Assembly (NCBI RefSeq): GCF_900115705.1
Contig: NZ_FOXL01000006.1
Coordinates: 248,001-312,000, forward strand
DNA from: Frateuria terrea
GTDB taxonomy: Bacteria > Pseudomonadota > Gammaproteobacteria > Xanthomonadales > Rhodanobacteraceae
Direction: 5' to 3'
Length of the DNA: 64,000 bases
The notes under the pieces are model-generated. The model saw only the letters and a list, made by a program, of their open reading frames with translations. It ran no database searches and was not told the origin of the DNA. Positions 22,742-32,789 of the stretch are shown here, one piece after another (positions within the stretch are counted from its first letter, which is position 1; each line of letters begins with the position of its first letter). A program made the translations under genes and the position numbers.

Positions 22742-22792
22742 GTCCGGGACGGTGTCCGCCCGCGGACCGCACACTGTCCGCGGACAATCCAT
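22742..22792. promoter_or_regulatory. TGTCCG half-site cluster with perfect palindrome, candidate enhancer
   Basis: TGTCCGCGGACA at 22778-22789 is a perfect 12-bp palindrome, with further TGTCCG / CGGAC half-sites at about 22742-22776. The cluster lies 65-110 bp upstream of a sigma-54 promoter match at 22854, a normal distance for an enhancer-binding protein. Confidence 0.5.
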
Positions 22793-22853
22793 GCGGATCG
22801 CGGTGCGGCTGACAAACGTCACAGGATCAAGGGGTTCGCCGGCACTGCATGGC

Positions 22854-22869
22854 TGGCACGAGGCTTGCC
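22854..22869 (+). promoter_or_regulatory. Sigma-54 (RpoN) promoter
   Basis: TGGCACG-AGGC-TTGCC matches the -24/-12 consensus TGGCACG-N4-TTGC exactly, including the GG/GC spacing. It should start transcription near 22881, giving a leader of about 35 bases to the ATG at 22916. Confidence 0.75.
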
Positions 22870-22915
22870 ACAGTACTCGCACAGGACACCACCCCATCGC
22901 CCAAGGAACCCAACC

Positions 22916-23122
22916 ATGAAACTCGAGAACCTGTTGCTGCGCAGCCTGTTTGCCGCCTGCCTGCTGGTGTGCGGCTGGATCATGGCCTCGATGCTGTTTA
23001 CGCCCGGCCCGGTGCAACTGGCCGGCAGCGGCGCCGACGGCAAGATTGGCGTACTGATGGCCGTGCCCGGCACCTGCATGCTGCCGCCCGACGGCGTGGT
23101 CTGCCCGCGGCTGGCCAGCTGA
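22916..23122 (+). CDS. Small single-pass membrane or exported protein, unknown function
   Basis: 68 aa: MKLENLLLRSLFAACLLVCGWIMASMLF, one hydrophobic helix or uncleaved signal, then a short tail with two cysteines (GTCMLPPDGVVCPRL) that could form a disulfide in the periplasm. AAGGAA precedes the ATG. It is preceded by a sigma-54 promoter match and palindromic sites. Not recognised as a known family. Confidence 0.65.
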   Translation: MKLENLLLRSLFAACLLVCGWIMASMLFTPGPVQLAGSGADGKIGVLMAVPGTCMLPPDGVVCPRLAS

Positions 23123-23158
23123 GCACACGACGGACTGGGCCCATCCGCGCCGCGCGCG

Positions 23159-23164
23159 GATAAT
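23159..23164 (+). promoter_or_regulatory. -10 element GATAAT for a leaderless trmL start
   Basis: GATAAT lies exactly 6 bases before the trmL ATG at 23171, so transcription should start at or next to the A of ATG. No Shine-Dalgarno is present and no good -35 was seen. Confidence 0.55.
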
Positions 23165-23170
23165 GGTTGG

Positions 23171-23635
23171 ATGTTGCATGTCATCCTCTACCGCCCCGAG
23201 ATCCCGCCGAACACCGGCAACGCCATTCGGCTGTGCGCCAACACGGGTGCCTCGCTGCACCTGATCCGCCCGCTCGGCTTCGAACTGGACGATGCGCGCC
23301 TGCGCCGCGCCGGCCTGGACTACCACGAGTACGCCCGCGTTGCGGTGCATGAGGACCTCGACGCCTGCCTGCTCGCGCTGGGCGAGCCACGCGTGTTCGC
23401 GTTTTCCACACGCGGCCGCGTCGCCCACGTGGACGCCCGCTACGCCGAAGGCGACGCGCTGCTGTTCGGTTGCGAAACCGCGGGGCTGCCGGAGGAGGTA
23501 TTCGGGGCGATACCGCCCGAACAGCGTCTGCGCCTGCCGATGCGACCGCAGAGCCGCAGCCTCAACCTCTCCAACACCGTGGCGGTGGCGGTTTACGAGG
23601 CGTGGCGCCAACTGGGTTTCACGGGCGCCGCCTAG
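23171..23635 (+). CDS. trmL: tRNA (cytidine(34)-2'-O)-methyltransferase TrmL
   Basis: 154 aa SPOUT enzyme starting [26 protein letters not shown], with the knot motifs [14 protein letters not shown] and the C-terminal [24 protein letters not shown]. It methylates the wobble nucleotide of leucine tRNAs. Length is that of E. coli TrmL. It appears to have a leaderless start. Confidence 0.95.
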   Translation: MLHVILYRPEIPPNTGNAIRLCANTGASLHLIRPLGFELDDARLRRAGLDYHEYARVAVHEDLDACLLALGEPRVFAFSTRGRVAHVDARYAEGDALLFGCETAGLPEEVFGAIPPEQRLRLPMRPQSRSLNLSNTVAVAVYEAWRQLGFTGAA

Positions 23636-23692
23636 CGCGCGCCCCCGCGGCGGGCGCGCCTTCCAAGGCGCCGCCGCGACAGCCCTGCCCGC

Positions 23693-23698
23693 TACAAT
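23693..23698 (+). promoter_or_regulatory. -10 element TACAAT for a leaderless ubiJ start
   Basis: TACAAT ends 6 bases before ATG 23705, the same geometry as at trmL, with no Shine-Dalgarno between. Confidence 0.6.
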
Positions 23699-23704
23699 CG
23701 CGGG

Positions 23705-24352
23705 ATGAACGCCCCTCTCCCGAACGCCTGGCTCCCGCAGCCGCTGCGCAAACTCGCCGGCCGTGCGCTGGAAACCGCGCTCAACCACACGCTGTCGCTC
23801 GACCCGGACACCCGGCAGAAGCTCGGTGCACTGGAAGGCCGCAGTATCCAGTTGCACCTGCGCGGACCGGAACTGGCGCTCGGCGTGACGGTGCACAACG
23901 AGCGCCTGAAGGTCGGGCCGCCCCAGGGGCTGAGCCAGCTGCGCGTGGCCGCCAGTCCCGGCAGCCTGCTTGCCATGGCGTTGCGCCGCGGCGACGAGGG
24001 CGTTTCGCCCGGCAAGGTGGAGATTGCCGGCGATGCGGACCTCGCGCGCCGGCTGGAGAAACTGGCCAGCGGCTTCCAGCCGGACTTTGAGGAAGCCTTC
24101 GCGCGCAGCTTCGGCGACGTACTCGGCGTGCCGATGGCGCAAGCCATCGCCAGGGGGCTGCGCCATGCGCGGCAGGGCGCCGGGCAGTTCACCGAGGACG
24201 GTGCCGACTGGCTGCGCGACGAAGCGCGGCTGACCCCGGCGATGGGCGAGGTGGACGACTTTCTCGATGGAGTGGACGCGCTGCGCGAACGCACCGAACG
24301 CCTGGAAGCCCGGCTGGCACGCCTGCGCCAGCGCATGGGGCCACGCGCATGA
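23705..24352 (+). CDS. ubiJ: Ubiquinone biosynthesis accessory factor UbiJ (SCP2 domain)
   Basis: 215 aa with an N-terminal SCP2 lipid-binding domain (about 15-120) and a C-terminal coiled-coil-like helix ([21 protein letters not shown]). UbiJ binds ubiquinone intermediates and scaffolds the cytoplasmic Ubi complex. It overlaps ubiB by ATGA, as expected for this partner pair. Confidence 0.88.
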   Translation: MNAPLPNAWLPQPLRKLAGRALETALNHTLSLDPDTRQKLGALEGRSIQLHLRGPELALGVTVHNERLKVGPPQGLSQLRVAASPGSLLAMALRRGDEGVSPGKVEIAGDADLARRLEKLASGFQPDFEEAFARSFGDVLGVPMAQAIARGLRHARQGAGQFTEDGADWLRDEARLTPAMGEVDDFLDGVDALRERTERLEARLARLRQRMGPRA

Positions 24353-25995
24353 CGCCGTTGAAGGTGGCACCCGGCGTGCTGCGGGTCGCCTCGGTGCTGC
24401 TGGCCTGGCGGCTGGACGAACTGGTCGACGCGGCGCACCTGTACCGACCGCTCAAGCTGCTGCGCCCACTGCTGGCGCGTCCACGCCCGGGGGCCCGCGC
24501 GCTGCCGAGGGGTGCGCGCCTGCGCCTGGCCCTGACCGAACTCGGGCCGATCTTCGTCAAGGCCGGTCAAGTGCTGTCGACGCGCCGCGACCTGGTACCG
24601 GCCGATATCGCCGACGAGCTGGCACAGTTGCAGGACCAGGTGCCGCCCTTCCCCGGCAGCGAGGCGCGCACCATCGTCGAGCGCGAGCTGAAGGCGCCCA
24701 TCGGACGGCTATACGCCCACTTCGACGAAAGCCCGCTCGCCTCCGCCTCGATCGCACAGGTGCACGCCGCCACTCTGCACGACGGCCGAGCGGTGGTGGT
24801 CAAGGTGCTGCGCCCGGGCATCGAACAGAAGATCGCCCGCGACGTTGCACTGATGCGTTCGCTGGGCGAGCTGGCGCAGCGCTGGCATCCCAACGCGGAC
24901 AAGATCCGTCCGCTCGACGTGGTGGCCGAAGTCGAGAAGATGCTCGAGAACGAGCTGGACCTGCAGCGCGAAGGCGCCAGCGCCAGCCTGCTCAAGCGCA
25001 ACTTCGAAAGCGGCGTCGACCTCTACGTACCGGCGGTGTACTGGGATTTCACCGCCGCGCGCGTGCTCACGCTCGAGCGCGTGCACGGCGTGAGCGCCGA
25101 CGACGTTGCCGCCATCGATGCCGCCGGGATCGACCGCAGGGCGCTGGCGGCCAAGGGTGTGCGGGTGTTCTACGAGCAGGTGTTCCGCGACAACTTCTTC
25201 CACGCCGATGCGCATCCCGGCAACATCTGGGTGGACCTGGAACGCCGCACCGAGCCGCGCTTCGTGGCGCTGGACTTCGGCATCATGGGTTCGTTGCCCG
25301 AGGCCGACCAGTACTGGCTGGCGCAGAATTTCATCGCGTTGTTCGAGCGCGACTACGCGCGCATCGCGCAGTTGCACGTGGCCGCCGGCTGGATGCCGGC
25401 CACGGTGCGGCTGGACGAACTGGAGGCGGCGATCCGCACGGTGTGCGAGCCGTACTTCACCCGACCGCTGTCGCAGATCTCGCTGGCCGAGGTGGTGGTC
25501 AAGCTGTTCCAGACTGCGCGGCGCTTTGAGCTCACCCTGCAGCCGCAGCTGATCCTGCTGCAGAAGACCCTGCTCAACATCGAGGGCGTGGGGCGCATGC
25601 TCGACCCGGATATTGACATCTGGGCGGTGGCGTACCCGGTACTCAAGCGCATACTGCGCGAGCGCTACAGCGTGCGACGCACCTTGCGGGCGGTGCGCCA
25701 GCGGCTGCCCGAATGGCTGCACGCGGCACCGCAACTGCCCGAGCTGGTGCGCGACGCGCTGCGCCAGGTGGCCAGCGGTGAGCGTCGGCAGCTGGTCGAC
25801 TCGGCGGAACTTGCCCTGCGCGCGGAACTCGCGCTGCGCCGGCGGCGCGCGTTGCTGGGCGGCTTATTCGGCGCCGCGCTGCTTGGTTGCGCCACCTTGC
25901 TGTGGATCGCCGGTGGGCCGGATGGTTCGGACTGGGTCGCCGCGGGCTGCCTGGTGGCGAGCCTGCTCGCTTTCCTCGCCAGCGCCCGCCGCTGA
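24349..25995 (+). CDS. ubiB: Ubiquinone biosynthesis ATPase/kinase-like UbiB
   Basis: 548 aa ABC1/ADCK family. It shows the KxGQ motif ([14 protein letters not shown]), the A-rich loop ([11 protein letters not shown]), the ion-binding lysine in [10 protein letters not shown] and the DFG-like DFGIMGSL with HADAHPGN. Two C-terminal transmembrane helices follow (about 500-545). UbiB supports coenzyme Q assembly at the membrane. Translationally coupled to ubiJ. Confidence 0.95.
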   Translation: MTPLKVAPGVLRVASVLLAWRLDELVDAAHLYRPLKLLRPLLARPRPGARALPRGARLRLALTELGPIFVKAGQVLSTRRDLVPADIADELAQLQDQVPPFPGSEARTIVERELKAPIGRLYAHFDESPLASASIAQVHAATLHDGRAVVVKVLRPGIEQKIARDVALMRSLGELAQRWHPNADKIRPLDVVAEVEKMLENELDLQREGASASLLKRNFESGVDLYVPAVYWDFTAARVLTLERVHGVSADDVAAIDAAGIDRRALAAKGVRVFYEQVFRDNFFHADAHPGNIWVDLERRTEPRFVALDFGIMGSLPEADQYWLAQNFIALFERDYARIAQLHVAAGWMPATVRLDELEAAIRTVCEPYFTRPLSQISLAEVVVKLFQTARRFELTLQPQLILLQKTLLNIEGVGRMLDPDIDIWAVAYPVLKRILRERYSVRRTLRAVRQRLPEWLHAAPQLPELVRDALRQVASGERRQLVDSAELALRAELALRRRRALLGGLFGAALLGCATLLWIAGGPDGSDWVAAGCLVASLLAFLASARR

Positions 25996-26046
25996 TCCGG
26001 CGACGGCCTCGCGAGAGTCCGCTCGCTGGCCCCGCGGGAACCTCCC

Positions 26047-26763
26047 ATGCTCGACATTCTCCACCAGGACGACGCCCTGCTCGCGGTCAACAAACCCGCG
26101 GGCCTGCCCGTGCACCGCTCGAAGCTGATCGGTCCGGCTGACGCGTTCCTGATCGACCTGCTGCGCGAGCAGGTCGGCGGCGAGTTGTTCCTCGCGCATC
26201 GGCTGGACCGCGCCACCAGCGGGGTGCTGCTGGTCGCCCGCTCGGCCGCCGTGGCCGCCGCGCTGGGCGGGCAGTTCATGGAACGCGAGGTGCACAAGCA
26301 GTACCTGGCGGTGGTGCGCGGCTGGCCCGAACCGCCCGAAGGCCTGGTCGATTACCCGCTACCCGGCTCGCGCGGGACCGGCCCGCGACGGGAGGCGCGC
26401 ACGCGCTACCAACGCCTGGCCACGGTCGAGGTGCCCATCGCACTGGGCCGCTATCCGCAGCAGCGTTACGCGCTGGTGCTGGCCGAGCCGGAAACCGGGC
26501 GTTTCCGGCAGATCCGCAAGCACATGGCGCACATCCACCACCCGGTGATCGGCGACTGCCAGCACGGCCGCGGCGACCACAACCGCCTCTACAAGCAGCA
26601 TTTCGGCTGCCACCGGATGCTGCTGCATGCCTGGCGTTTGCGCATCACCGATCCGGTCAGCGGGGAACGGCTGGCCATCGAGGCGCCGCTGGACCCGGAC
26701 TATGCCGCGCTGCTGGCCCGTTTCGGCTGGGCGCTCGCGCAACCGCAGGCCACCCGTCCGTAG
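26047..26763 (+). CDS. truC: tRNA pseudouridine(65) synthase TruC
   Basis: 238 aa RluA-family enzyme: VNKPAGLPVHRSK at the start, catalytic loop HRLDRATSGVLLVARS and the KII motif GRFRQIRKHMAHIHHPVIGD. The lack of an S4 domain and the short length fit TruC, which modifies U65 of isoleucine and aspartate tRNAs. RluA-type alternatives are less likely. Confidence 0.88.
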   Translation: MLDILHQDDALLAVNKPAGLPVHRSKLIGPADAFLIDLLREQVGGELFLAHRLDRATSGVLLVARSAAVAAALGGQFMEREVHKQYLAVVRGWPEPPEGLVDYPLPGSRGTGPRREARTRYQRLATVEVPIALGRYPQQRYALVLAEPETGRFRQIRKHMAHIHHPVIGDCQHGRGDHNRLYKQHFGCHRMLLHAWRLRITDPVSGERLAIEAPLDPDYAALLARFGWALAQPQATRP

Positions 26764-26825
26764 GCATTGCAAGGAAGCCCGACGGGGCCGCTTCGTTCAT
26801 CGGCTTGCCCTAAACTTGGCGGACC

Positions 26826-27248
26826 ATGCTGCAGATCAGCCGCACACTTGCCCTTCCCGACGCCGAGCTGACCGAGCGCTTCCTGCGTGCGGACGGCCCG
26901 GGCGGTCAGCACGTCAACCGCACCGAAAGCGCGGTAGAACTGCGTTTCGACGTCGCCGCTTCACCCTCGTTGCCCGACGCGGTGCGCTCGCGCCTGCTCT
27001 CGCGCCGCGACCGACGGATGACCGACGAGGGCGTGCTGGTGATCCAGGCGCGGCGCTTCCGCGAGCAGGCGCGCAACCGCGACGATGCCCGCGAGCGGCT
27101 GGCCGAGATCGTGCGCGGTGCGCTGCTGGCGCCGAAGAAGCGCGTGGCGACGCGCCCCACGCGCGCCTCGAAGGAACGCCGCCTGGCCGGCAAGCAGCAG
27201 CGCGGCCGCATCAAGCAGTCCCGCTCGCGCGACTGGAGCGGCGAATGA
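26826..27248 (+). CDS. arfB: Ribosome rescue peptidyl-tRNA hydrolase ArfB
   Basis: 140 aa with the release-factor GGQ motif (RADGPGGQHVNRTESAVELRF) and a basic C-terminal tail (KKRVATRP...RRLAGKQQRGRIKQSRSRDW) that enters the empty mRNA channel. It rescues stalled ribosomes. A TAAACT box lies 9 bases before ATG, so the leader must be very short. It overlaps the next gene by ATGA. Confidence 0.94.
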   Translation: MLQISRTLALPDAELTERFLRADGPGGQHVNRTESAVELRFDVAASPSLPDAVRSRLLSRRDRRMTDEGVLVIQARRFREQARNRDDARERLAEIVRGALLAPKKRVATRPTRASKERRLAGKQQRGRIKQSRSRDWSGE

Positions 27249-27838
27249 GCGACGCCATCCTGCCGCCGGTGCCGCCGCAGGCACCGCGGCTCGGCAACCG
27301 CTTCTGGCCGTGGCTGATGCGGGGCCTGCTGCGCCTGTCCGGCTGGCGCCTGCTCGGCGAACTGCCCGACGTGCCCAAGCTGATCATCATCGGCGCGCCC
27401 CATTCGTCCTACTGGGACGGCGTGTGGGGCCTGATGATGAAGATCGCACTCGGGCTGGACATCAAGATCATGATCAAGCGTGAGGTACTGGACAGCCCGC
27501 TCGGTCTGATCCTCAAGCCGATCGGCATGATCGGCATCAACCGCAAGGCCGCGCTCAACGTGGTCGGCCAGATGGTGCGCCGCTTCGCCGACCACCCGCG
27601 CATGTGGCTGGGCATCACGCCCGAAGGCACGCGCAAGCACGTGCAACACTGGAAAAGCGGTTTCCTGCGCATCGCGCGCGAGGCCGACGTGCCGATCCTG
27701 CCGGTCTTCCTCGACTATCCGACCAAGACCTTCACCCTCGGCACGCCGTTGCATGCGACCGACGATCCTGATGCCGACATGGCGCGCATCCGCGCGCTGT
27801 TCAGCGGCTACCGCGGCAAGCATCGCAACACCGAGTAG
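27245..27838 (+). CDS. 1-acyl-sn-glycerol-3-phosphate acyltransferase-like protein
   Basis: 197 aa PlsC-type domain with a modified NHX4D block (GAPHSSYWDGVWG, i.e. HX4D) and the EGT block (ITPEGTRKHVQHWKSGF). Members of this short group are found beside translation genes in several gammaproteobacteria. Substrate uncertain. ATG 27245 overlaps the arfB stop; the earlier open frame is a shadow. Confidence 0.85.
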   Translation: MSDAILPPVPPQAPRLGNRFWPWLMRGLLRLSGWRLLGELPDVPKLIIIGAPHSSYWDGVWGLMMKIALGLDIKIMIKREVLDSPLGLILKPIGMIGINRKAALNVVGQMVRRFADHPRMWLGITPEGTRKHVQHWKSGFLRIAREADVPILPVFLDYPTKTFTLGTPLHATDDPDADMARIRALFSGYRGKHRNTE

Positions 27839-27865
27839 TTCACCTCCACGCTGGATCCTTATCCG

Positions 27866-28501
27866 ATGATCGCCTTGGGTATCGCGCATTTCGGCGCCTT
27901 CCTGCTCGCCTGCCTGACGCTCAACCTCACGCCCGGGCTGGACACCTTCTACATTCTCGCCCGCAGCGGGCGCGAGGGCCGCGCAGTGGGGTTCGCCGCG
28001 GCGCTGGGCATCAATGCCGGCTGCGTGGTGCACACGGCAGCCGCCGCGCTGGGCGTTTCGGCGATCCTGATGACCTCGGCGCTGGCATTCACGCTGCTCA
28101 AGTACCTGGGCGCGGCCTACCTGGTGTGGATCGGCCTGCGCATGCTGCTGTCGCGCGCGACCGCGCGCAGGCCGACCACAATGCGCGGCCAGGGGATGGG
28201 CGCGGCGTTCCGGCAGGGCATGCTGACCAACGTGCTCAACCCCAAGGTGGCATTGTTCTACCTGGCGTTCCTGCCGCAGTTCGTCGTGCCGCAGGCGGGC
28301 CACCCGCAGTGGGCGTTGCTCGTGCTGGGCGTGAGCTTCATCGGCACGGGGCTCAGCTGGTCGCTGGTCCTCGCCTTGCTCGGCGGGCACATCTATCGGC
28401 TGCTCCTGACGCGGCCCAGCCTGGGCCGCTGGATGGACCGCTTCTGCGGCACGGTGCTGCTCGGCTTCGGTCTGCGGCTGGCGATCCAGCGCCAGGGGTG
28501 A
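27866..28501 (+). CDS. LysE family translocator (RhtB-like)
   Basis: 211 aa with about six hydrophobic segments and the family start FLLACLTLNLTPGLDTFYILARSGREGRAVGFAAALGINAG. LysE/RhtB proteins export amino acids or derivatives across the inner membrane. The substrate is not predictable. It is convergent with the LysR gene at 28512. Confidence 0.9.
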   Translation: MIALGIAHFGAFLLACLTLNLTPGLDTFYILARSGREGRAVGFAAALGINAGCVVHTAAAALGVSAILMTSALAFTLLKYLGAAYLVWIGLRMLLSRATARRPTTMRGQGMGAAFRQGMLTNVLNPKVALFYLAFLPQFVVPQAGHPQWALLVLGVSFIGTGLSWSLVLALLGGHIYRLLLTRPSLGRWMDRFCGTVLLGFGLRLAIQRQG

Positions 28502-28511
28502 CCGTTGCCTG

Positions 28512-29534
28512 TTAGCGCCCCGAATGGCCCGGCTCGTCGTGCTCGCGGTGGGCGAGCAAGCCGGGTTTGACCAGGTCGACGAACGCCCGCGCCTCCGGGC
28601 TCAGGAACTTGCCCTTGCGCATCACCACGCCATAGCTGCGCTGGGGAAAGAAGCGCTTCATGTTGCGCACGGCCAGCCGTCCGCGGTCGGCCTCGGTGAT
28701 GCAAATGCCGGTGACGATCGAGATGCCGAGCCCTGAGGCCACGTACTCCTTGATCACTTCCCACCCGCCGACCTCGATCGCCACCTGGTAGGGCACCTGG
28801 CGCTGCTGGAATACCAGGTCGACCAACCGATAGGTGGACAGCCGTTGCGGCGGCAGGATCAGGCCGTAGGGCGAAAGATCCTCCAACGCCACGTCCGTCT
28901 TGCGTGCCAGCGGATGGTCCGGCGGCGTGATCAGCATCGGATCGTAGTGGCGCAGCGGCGCCCAGGCGATGTCATTGGGCACTTCCAGCATCGAGCCGAC
29001 CGCGAAGTCGGCCTCGTCGGCGCGCAGCAACGCCAGGCCGTCGCGGCCGGTGACGTTGGCCAGCTGCAGGTGCACCGCCGGAAACGCCTCGCGATAGCGG
29101 CGCACCAGCTCGGGCAGCAGGTACTGGATGGTCGAGGCCCCGGCGGCAATGGTCAGTCGGCCGGCCGTGAGGCCTTTGACACGCGCCTGGAAGTCACGGT
29201 CCAGGTTGTCCCAGCCCTCGATCAGCGGGCGGGCCAGTTCGTACAGCGACTCGCCGGCGTCGGTCAGGTTGATGCGTCGGCGCCGCCGCTCCAGCAGCGG
29301 CACACCGAGTTCACGCTCCAGGGCCTGCAATTGCAGGGTGACGGTCGGCTGGGAGAGGAACAGCGCCTCGGCCGCGCGGGTGAGCGTACCCAGCTTGACG
29401 ATGCTCACGAAGGCACGCAGCTGTTTGTGGCGGTTGCCCTTGTAGTAATAGCGCTCGGTCGGCTCCCCGGGTTCCCGGCTCTCGACGACCGCTTTGCGGG
29501 CCTTTGTGCGACGCACCTGACTGGATCGGTTCAC
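28512..29534 (-). CDS. LysR family regulator beside the glyoxylate shunt
   Basis: 340 aa with an HTH (LRAFVSIVKLGTLTRAAEALFLSQPTVTLQLQALERELG) and a CysB-type effector domain. It is divergent from aceB, so control of aceBA is likely. The chosen start is GTG 29534, with GGGAGG nine bases upstream; the frame is open to 29636 but that part lies in the AT-rich regulatory region. The segment before the HTH is longer (about 34 residues) than in most LysR proteins. Confidence 0.86.
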   Translation of the reverse strand: MNRSSQVRRTKARKAVVESREPGEPTERYYYKGNRHKQLRAFVSIVKLGTLTRAAEALFLSQPTVTLQLQALERELGVPLLERRRRRINLTDAGESLYELARPLIEGWDNLDRDFQARVKGLTAGRLTIAAGASTIQYLLPELVRRYREAFPAVHLQLANVTGRDGLALLRADEADFAVGSMLEVPNDIAWAPLRHYDPMLITPPDHPLARKTDVALEDLSPYGLILPPQRLSTYRLVDLVFQQRQVPYQVAIEVGGWEVIKEYVASGLGISIVTGICITEADRGRLAVRNMKRFFPQRSYGVVMRKGKFLSPEARAFVDLVKPGLLAHREHDEPGHSGR

Positions 29535-29586
29535 TGCCGTTGGCCTCCCGTTCGGCCGCTCTACCGCTCTTTTAAAAGCTACTTTG

Positions 29587-29632
29587 ATTTTCTCAATAAG
29601 AAAGATTGAAACATTTGCTTTGTCAAAGGCAA
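29587..29632. promoter_or_regulatory. AT-rich operator region between lysR and aceB
   Basis: Three nested inverted repeats lie in 46 bases: TTTCT-N5-AGAAA (29589-29603), CAAT-N7-ATTG (29594-29608) and TTGCTTTG-T-CAAAGGCAA (29615-29632). They stand out against the GC-rich genome and fit a LysR (T-N11-A type) binding region for aceB control. Confidence 0.55.
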
Positions 29633-29677
29633 GCATGCCGGCCTAGCGTGAATGCATCCCTCCAAGGAGCTGCACGC

Positions 29678-31297
29678 ATGGCCGTCCCGCAGGAACGACT
29701 CGATCCCAGCCCGCTGACCGTCCACGGCAACACCGCCGCCTACGGCAGCCTGCTCACCCCCGATGCCCTGGCCTTCCTGGCAGAGCTGCACCGCCGTTTC
29801 GACGGCCGCCGGCGCGCACTGCTCGCGGCCCGCGCTGAGCGCCAAGCTGCATGGGACGCGGGCGCCCTGCCCGATTTCCGTGCCGATACGCGCGCCATCC
29901 GCGAAAACGCCTGGCAAGTGGCACCCGTTCCAGCCGCGCTGCGCGACCGGCGCGTCGAAATCACCGGTCCGGTCGAGCGCAAGATGATCATCAACGCGCT
30001 CAATTCCGGCGCGAAGGTGTTCATGGCTGATTTCGAGGATTCCTCCACGCCGACGCTGGCCAACCAGCTCGATGGCCAGCGCAACCTGATCGACGCGGTC
30101 GCCGGCACCATCGCCTACCGCTCGCCCGACGGACGCAACTACAAGCTCGCTGCCAACCCGGCAGTGCTGGTGGTGCGTCCGCGCGGTTGGCACCTGCCAG
30201 AGCGCCACTTTGAGGTCGACGGCGAGCCGATGGCCGGCGCGCTGGTGGACTTCGGCCTGTTCGTGTTCCACAACGCCAACGCGCTGCAGGCACGCGATCG
30301 CGGTCCCTACTTCTACCTGCCCAAGCTCGAAGCCATGGAAGAGGCCACGTTGTGGAACGATGTGATGGCCCATGCCGAGGCCGAGCTCGGTCTCCCCCGC
30401 GGCTGCATGAAGGCCACGGTGCTGATCGAAACGCTGCCGGCCGCCTTTCAGATGGACGAGATCCTGCACGCGCTGCGCGAGCGTGTCGTCGGCCTCAACT
30501 GCGGCCGCTGGGACTACATCTTCTCGTACCTGAAGACCCTGCGCTGCCACCGCGACCGCCTGTTGCCCGAGCGCGGCCAGGTGCAGATGACCGTGCCGTT
30601 CCTGAAAGCCTACTCGGAACTATTGATCAAGACCTGCCACCGTCGTGGCGCCTTCGCCATGGGAGGCATGGCCGCGCAGATTCCGATCAAGGGCGACGAG
30701 GCCGCCAACCAGGCGGCGCTGGATAAGGTACGCGCCGACAAGCTGCGCGAGGTGCAAGCCGGTCACGACGGCACCTGGGTCGCCCATCCCGCGCTGGTGC
30801 CGATTGCAATGGAGATCTTCGACCGCCACATGCCCGGCCCCAACCAGCTCGACGTCATGCGCGGGGACGTCACGGTGTCCCGTTGCCAGCTGCTGGCGGC
30901 GCCCTGCGGCACGATTACCCGCGCCGGTTTCGACAACAACGTCGAGGTGGCGTTGCGTTACACCGCCGCGTGGCTGGACGGCCTGGGCTGCGTACCGATC
31001 CACCATCTGATGGAAGACGCGGCCACGGCGGAGATCGCCCGGGCGCAGCTGTGGCAGTGGCTGCACTACGCGGGCGACACGGTTTCGGACTGCGTGCCGC
31101 TGGAGTTCCCCGACGGCGCACCGATCGACATGGCGCTGTTCGACCAGGCGCTCGCCGCGCATACCCATCGCCTGCGCGAAAGCACGCATCCGGGTGCCCA
31201 TCGGGCCGACGATGCCGCCCGGCTGCTCGCACAACTGACCCACGCCGACCAGCTCGGCTCCTTCCTCACCTTGCCCGCCTACGCCCAACTCGCCTGA
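29678..31297 (+). CDS. aceB: Malate synthase A
   Basis: 539 aa. Family blocks seen: [21 protein letters not shown], the glyoxylate-site arginine/glutamate region [37 protein letters not shown] and GMAAQIPIK. It condenses glyoxylate with acetyl-CoA to malate. ATG 29678 has AAGGAG at spacing 8; the frame upstream to 29606 lies in the operator. Followed by aceA. Confidence 0.97.
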   Translation: MAVPQERLDPSPLTVHGNTAAYGSLLTPDALAFLAELHRRFDGRRRALLAARAERQAAWDAGALPDFRADTRAIRENAWQVAPVPAALRDRRVEITGPVERKMIINALNSGAKVFMADFEDSSTPTLANQLDGQRNLIDAVAGTIAYRSPDGRNYKLAANPAVLVVRPRGWHLPERHFEVDGEPMAGALVDFGLFVFHNANALQARDRGPYFYLPKLEAMEEATLWNDVMAHAEAELGLPRGCMKATVLIETLPAAFQMDEILHALRERVVGLNCGRWDYIFSYLKTLRCHRDRLLPERGQVQMTVPFLKAYSELLIKTCHRRGAFAMGGMAAQIPIKGDEAANQAALDKVRADKLREVQAGHDGTWVAHPALVPIAMEIFDRHMPGPNQLDVMRGDVTVSRCQLLAAPCGTITRAGFDNNVEVALRYTAAWLDGLGCVPIHHLMEDAATAEIARAQLWQWLHYAGDTVSDCVPLEFPDGAPIDMALFDQALAAHTHRLRESTHPGAHRADDAARLLAQLTHADQLGSFLTLPAYAQLA

Positions 31298-31310
31298 CGC
31301 CCCCTCGTGG

Positions 31311-31355
31311 GAGCGCCCCTGTGCGACGGCCGCTCGGGCGTGCACAGGTGCGCTC
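31311..31355. repeat. REP-like inverted repeat between aceB and aceA
   Basis: GAGCGCCCCTGTGC (31311-31324) and GCACAGGTGCGCTC (31342-31355) pair over 14 positions with one mismatch around a 17-base loop. A relative lies at 39521-39562. It may set the aceB:aceA message ratio. Confidence 0.65.
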
Positions 31356-31383
31356 TTGCGGCCCCTCACGGAGCTCGAGACCC

Positions 31384-32679
31384 ATGAAATCCAATCTGCC
31401 GACCGCTGAACAGATCACTCTGGACTGGACCAACAACCCGCGCTGGGCGGGCGTACGCCGCAACTACAGCGCCGAGGACGTGGCGCGTCTGCGCGGCACC
31501 GTGCCGATCGAGTATTCGCTAGCCCGCCATGGCGCCGAGAAGCTGTGGCATCTGCTGCACAAGGAAGACTTCGTCAACGCGCTGGGCGCGCTGACCGGCA
31601 ACCAGGCCATGCAACAGGTCAAGGCCGGTCTCAAGGCGATCTATCTGTCCGGCTGGCAGGTCGCCGCCGACGCCAACGTCGCCGGCGAGATGTACCCGGA
31701 CCAGTCGCTCTATCCGGCCAACTCGGTGCCGCTGGTGGTCAAGCGCATCAACAACGCGCTGCTGCGCGCCGACCAGTTGCACCATGCCGAAGGGAGCGAC
31801 GAGATCGACTGGCTGGCGCCGATCGTGGCGGACGCCGAAGCCGGCTTCGGCGGCGTGCTCAACGCCTTCGAGCTGATGAAGGCGATGATCGAGGCGGGCG
31901 CCGCGGGCGTCCACTTCGAGGACCAGCTCGCCGCCGTGAAGAAATGCGGGCACATGGGCGGCAAGGTACTGGTACCGACCCGCGAGGCGGTCGACAAGCT
32001 GACCGCCGCGCGCCTGGCCGCCGATGTCTGCGGCGTACCTACGCTGCTGGTGGCCCGCACCGACGCCGACGCAGCCGACCTGCTCACTTCCGACGTCGAT
32101 GACAACGACCAGCCGTTCATCACCGGCGAACGCACCGTGGAGGGCTTCTTCCGCGTCCGGCCTGGCCTGGACCAGGCGATCAGCCGCGGCCTGGCCTATG
32201 CGCCCTACGCCGACCTGGTCTGGTGCGAGACCAGCAAGCCCAACCTGGACGACGCACGCCGTTTCGCCGAGGCGATCCGCAACGAGTATCCGGACAAGTT
32301 GCTCGCCTACAACTGCTCGCCCAGCTTCAACTGGAAGAAGAACCTGGACGACGCCACCATCGCCAAATTCCAGCGCGAACTGGGCGCCATGGGGTACAAG
32401 TTCCAGTTCATCACCCTGGCTGGCTTCCACAGCCTCAATTACGGCATGTTCGAACTCGCCCACGGCTACGCGCGCCGGCAGATGAGCGCCTTCGTGGACC
32501 TGCAGGAAAGGGAGTTCGCCGCCGCCGAGCGTGGCTTCACCGCGGTCAAGCACCAGCGCGAGGTCGGCACCGGCTATTTCGACCAGGTCACCCAGGCGAT
32601 CCAGCAGGGGCAGTCCTCGACGGTGGCACTCAAGGGTTCGACCGAGGAAGCGCAGTTCCAGCGCGCCTCGGCAGCCTGA
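31384..32679 (+). CDS. aceA: Isocitrate lyase
   Basis: 431 aa with the signature KKCGHMGGK (catalytic Cys) and metal-site segments [11 protein letters not shown] and [12 protein letters not shown]. It splits isocitrate into succinate and glyoxylate, feeding aceB next door. Length matches the short bacterial form. No aceK kinase is nearby, and icd is of the monomeric kind, so shunt flux is probably set by transcription. Confidence 0.97.
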   Translation: MKSNLPTAEQITLDWTNNPRWAGVRRNYSAEDVARLRGTVPIEYSLARHGAEKLWHLLHKEDFVNALGALTGNQAMQQVKAGLKAIYLSGWQVAADANVAGEMYPDQSLYPANSVPLVVKRINNALLRADQLHHAEGSDEIDWLAPIVADAEAGFGGVLNAFELMKAMIEAGAAGVHFEDQLAAVKKCGHMGGKVLVPTREAVDKLTAARLAADVCGVPTLLVARTDADAADLLTSDVDDNDQPFITGERTVEGFFRVRPGLDQAISRGLAYAPYADLVWCETSKPNLDDARRFAEAIRNEYPDKLLAYNCSPSFNWKKNLDDATIAKFQRELGAMGYKFQFITLAGFHSLNYGMFELAHGYARRQMSAFVDLQEREFAAAERGFTAVKHQREVGTGYFDQVTQAIQQGQSSTVALKGSTEEAQFQRASAA

Positions 32680-32695
32680 GACGGCGCGCACGGCT

Positions 32696-32730
32696 CCCGC
32701 TCCCCATTTCGATGATGCCGGGGGAGCGGG
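32696..32730 (+). terminator. Hairpin after aceA
   Basis: CCCGCTCCCC (32696-32705) pairs with GGGGAGCGGG (32721-32730), starting 17 bases after the aceA stop. There is no clear T-run. Confidence 0.5.
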
Positions 32731-32789
32731 TCGGAGGAGGCCCGGGTGTGCGGGGACTTCGAAAGCCCGCAAGCAGGCCGCAGGAGCGG

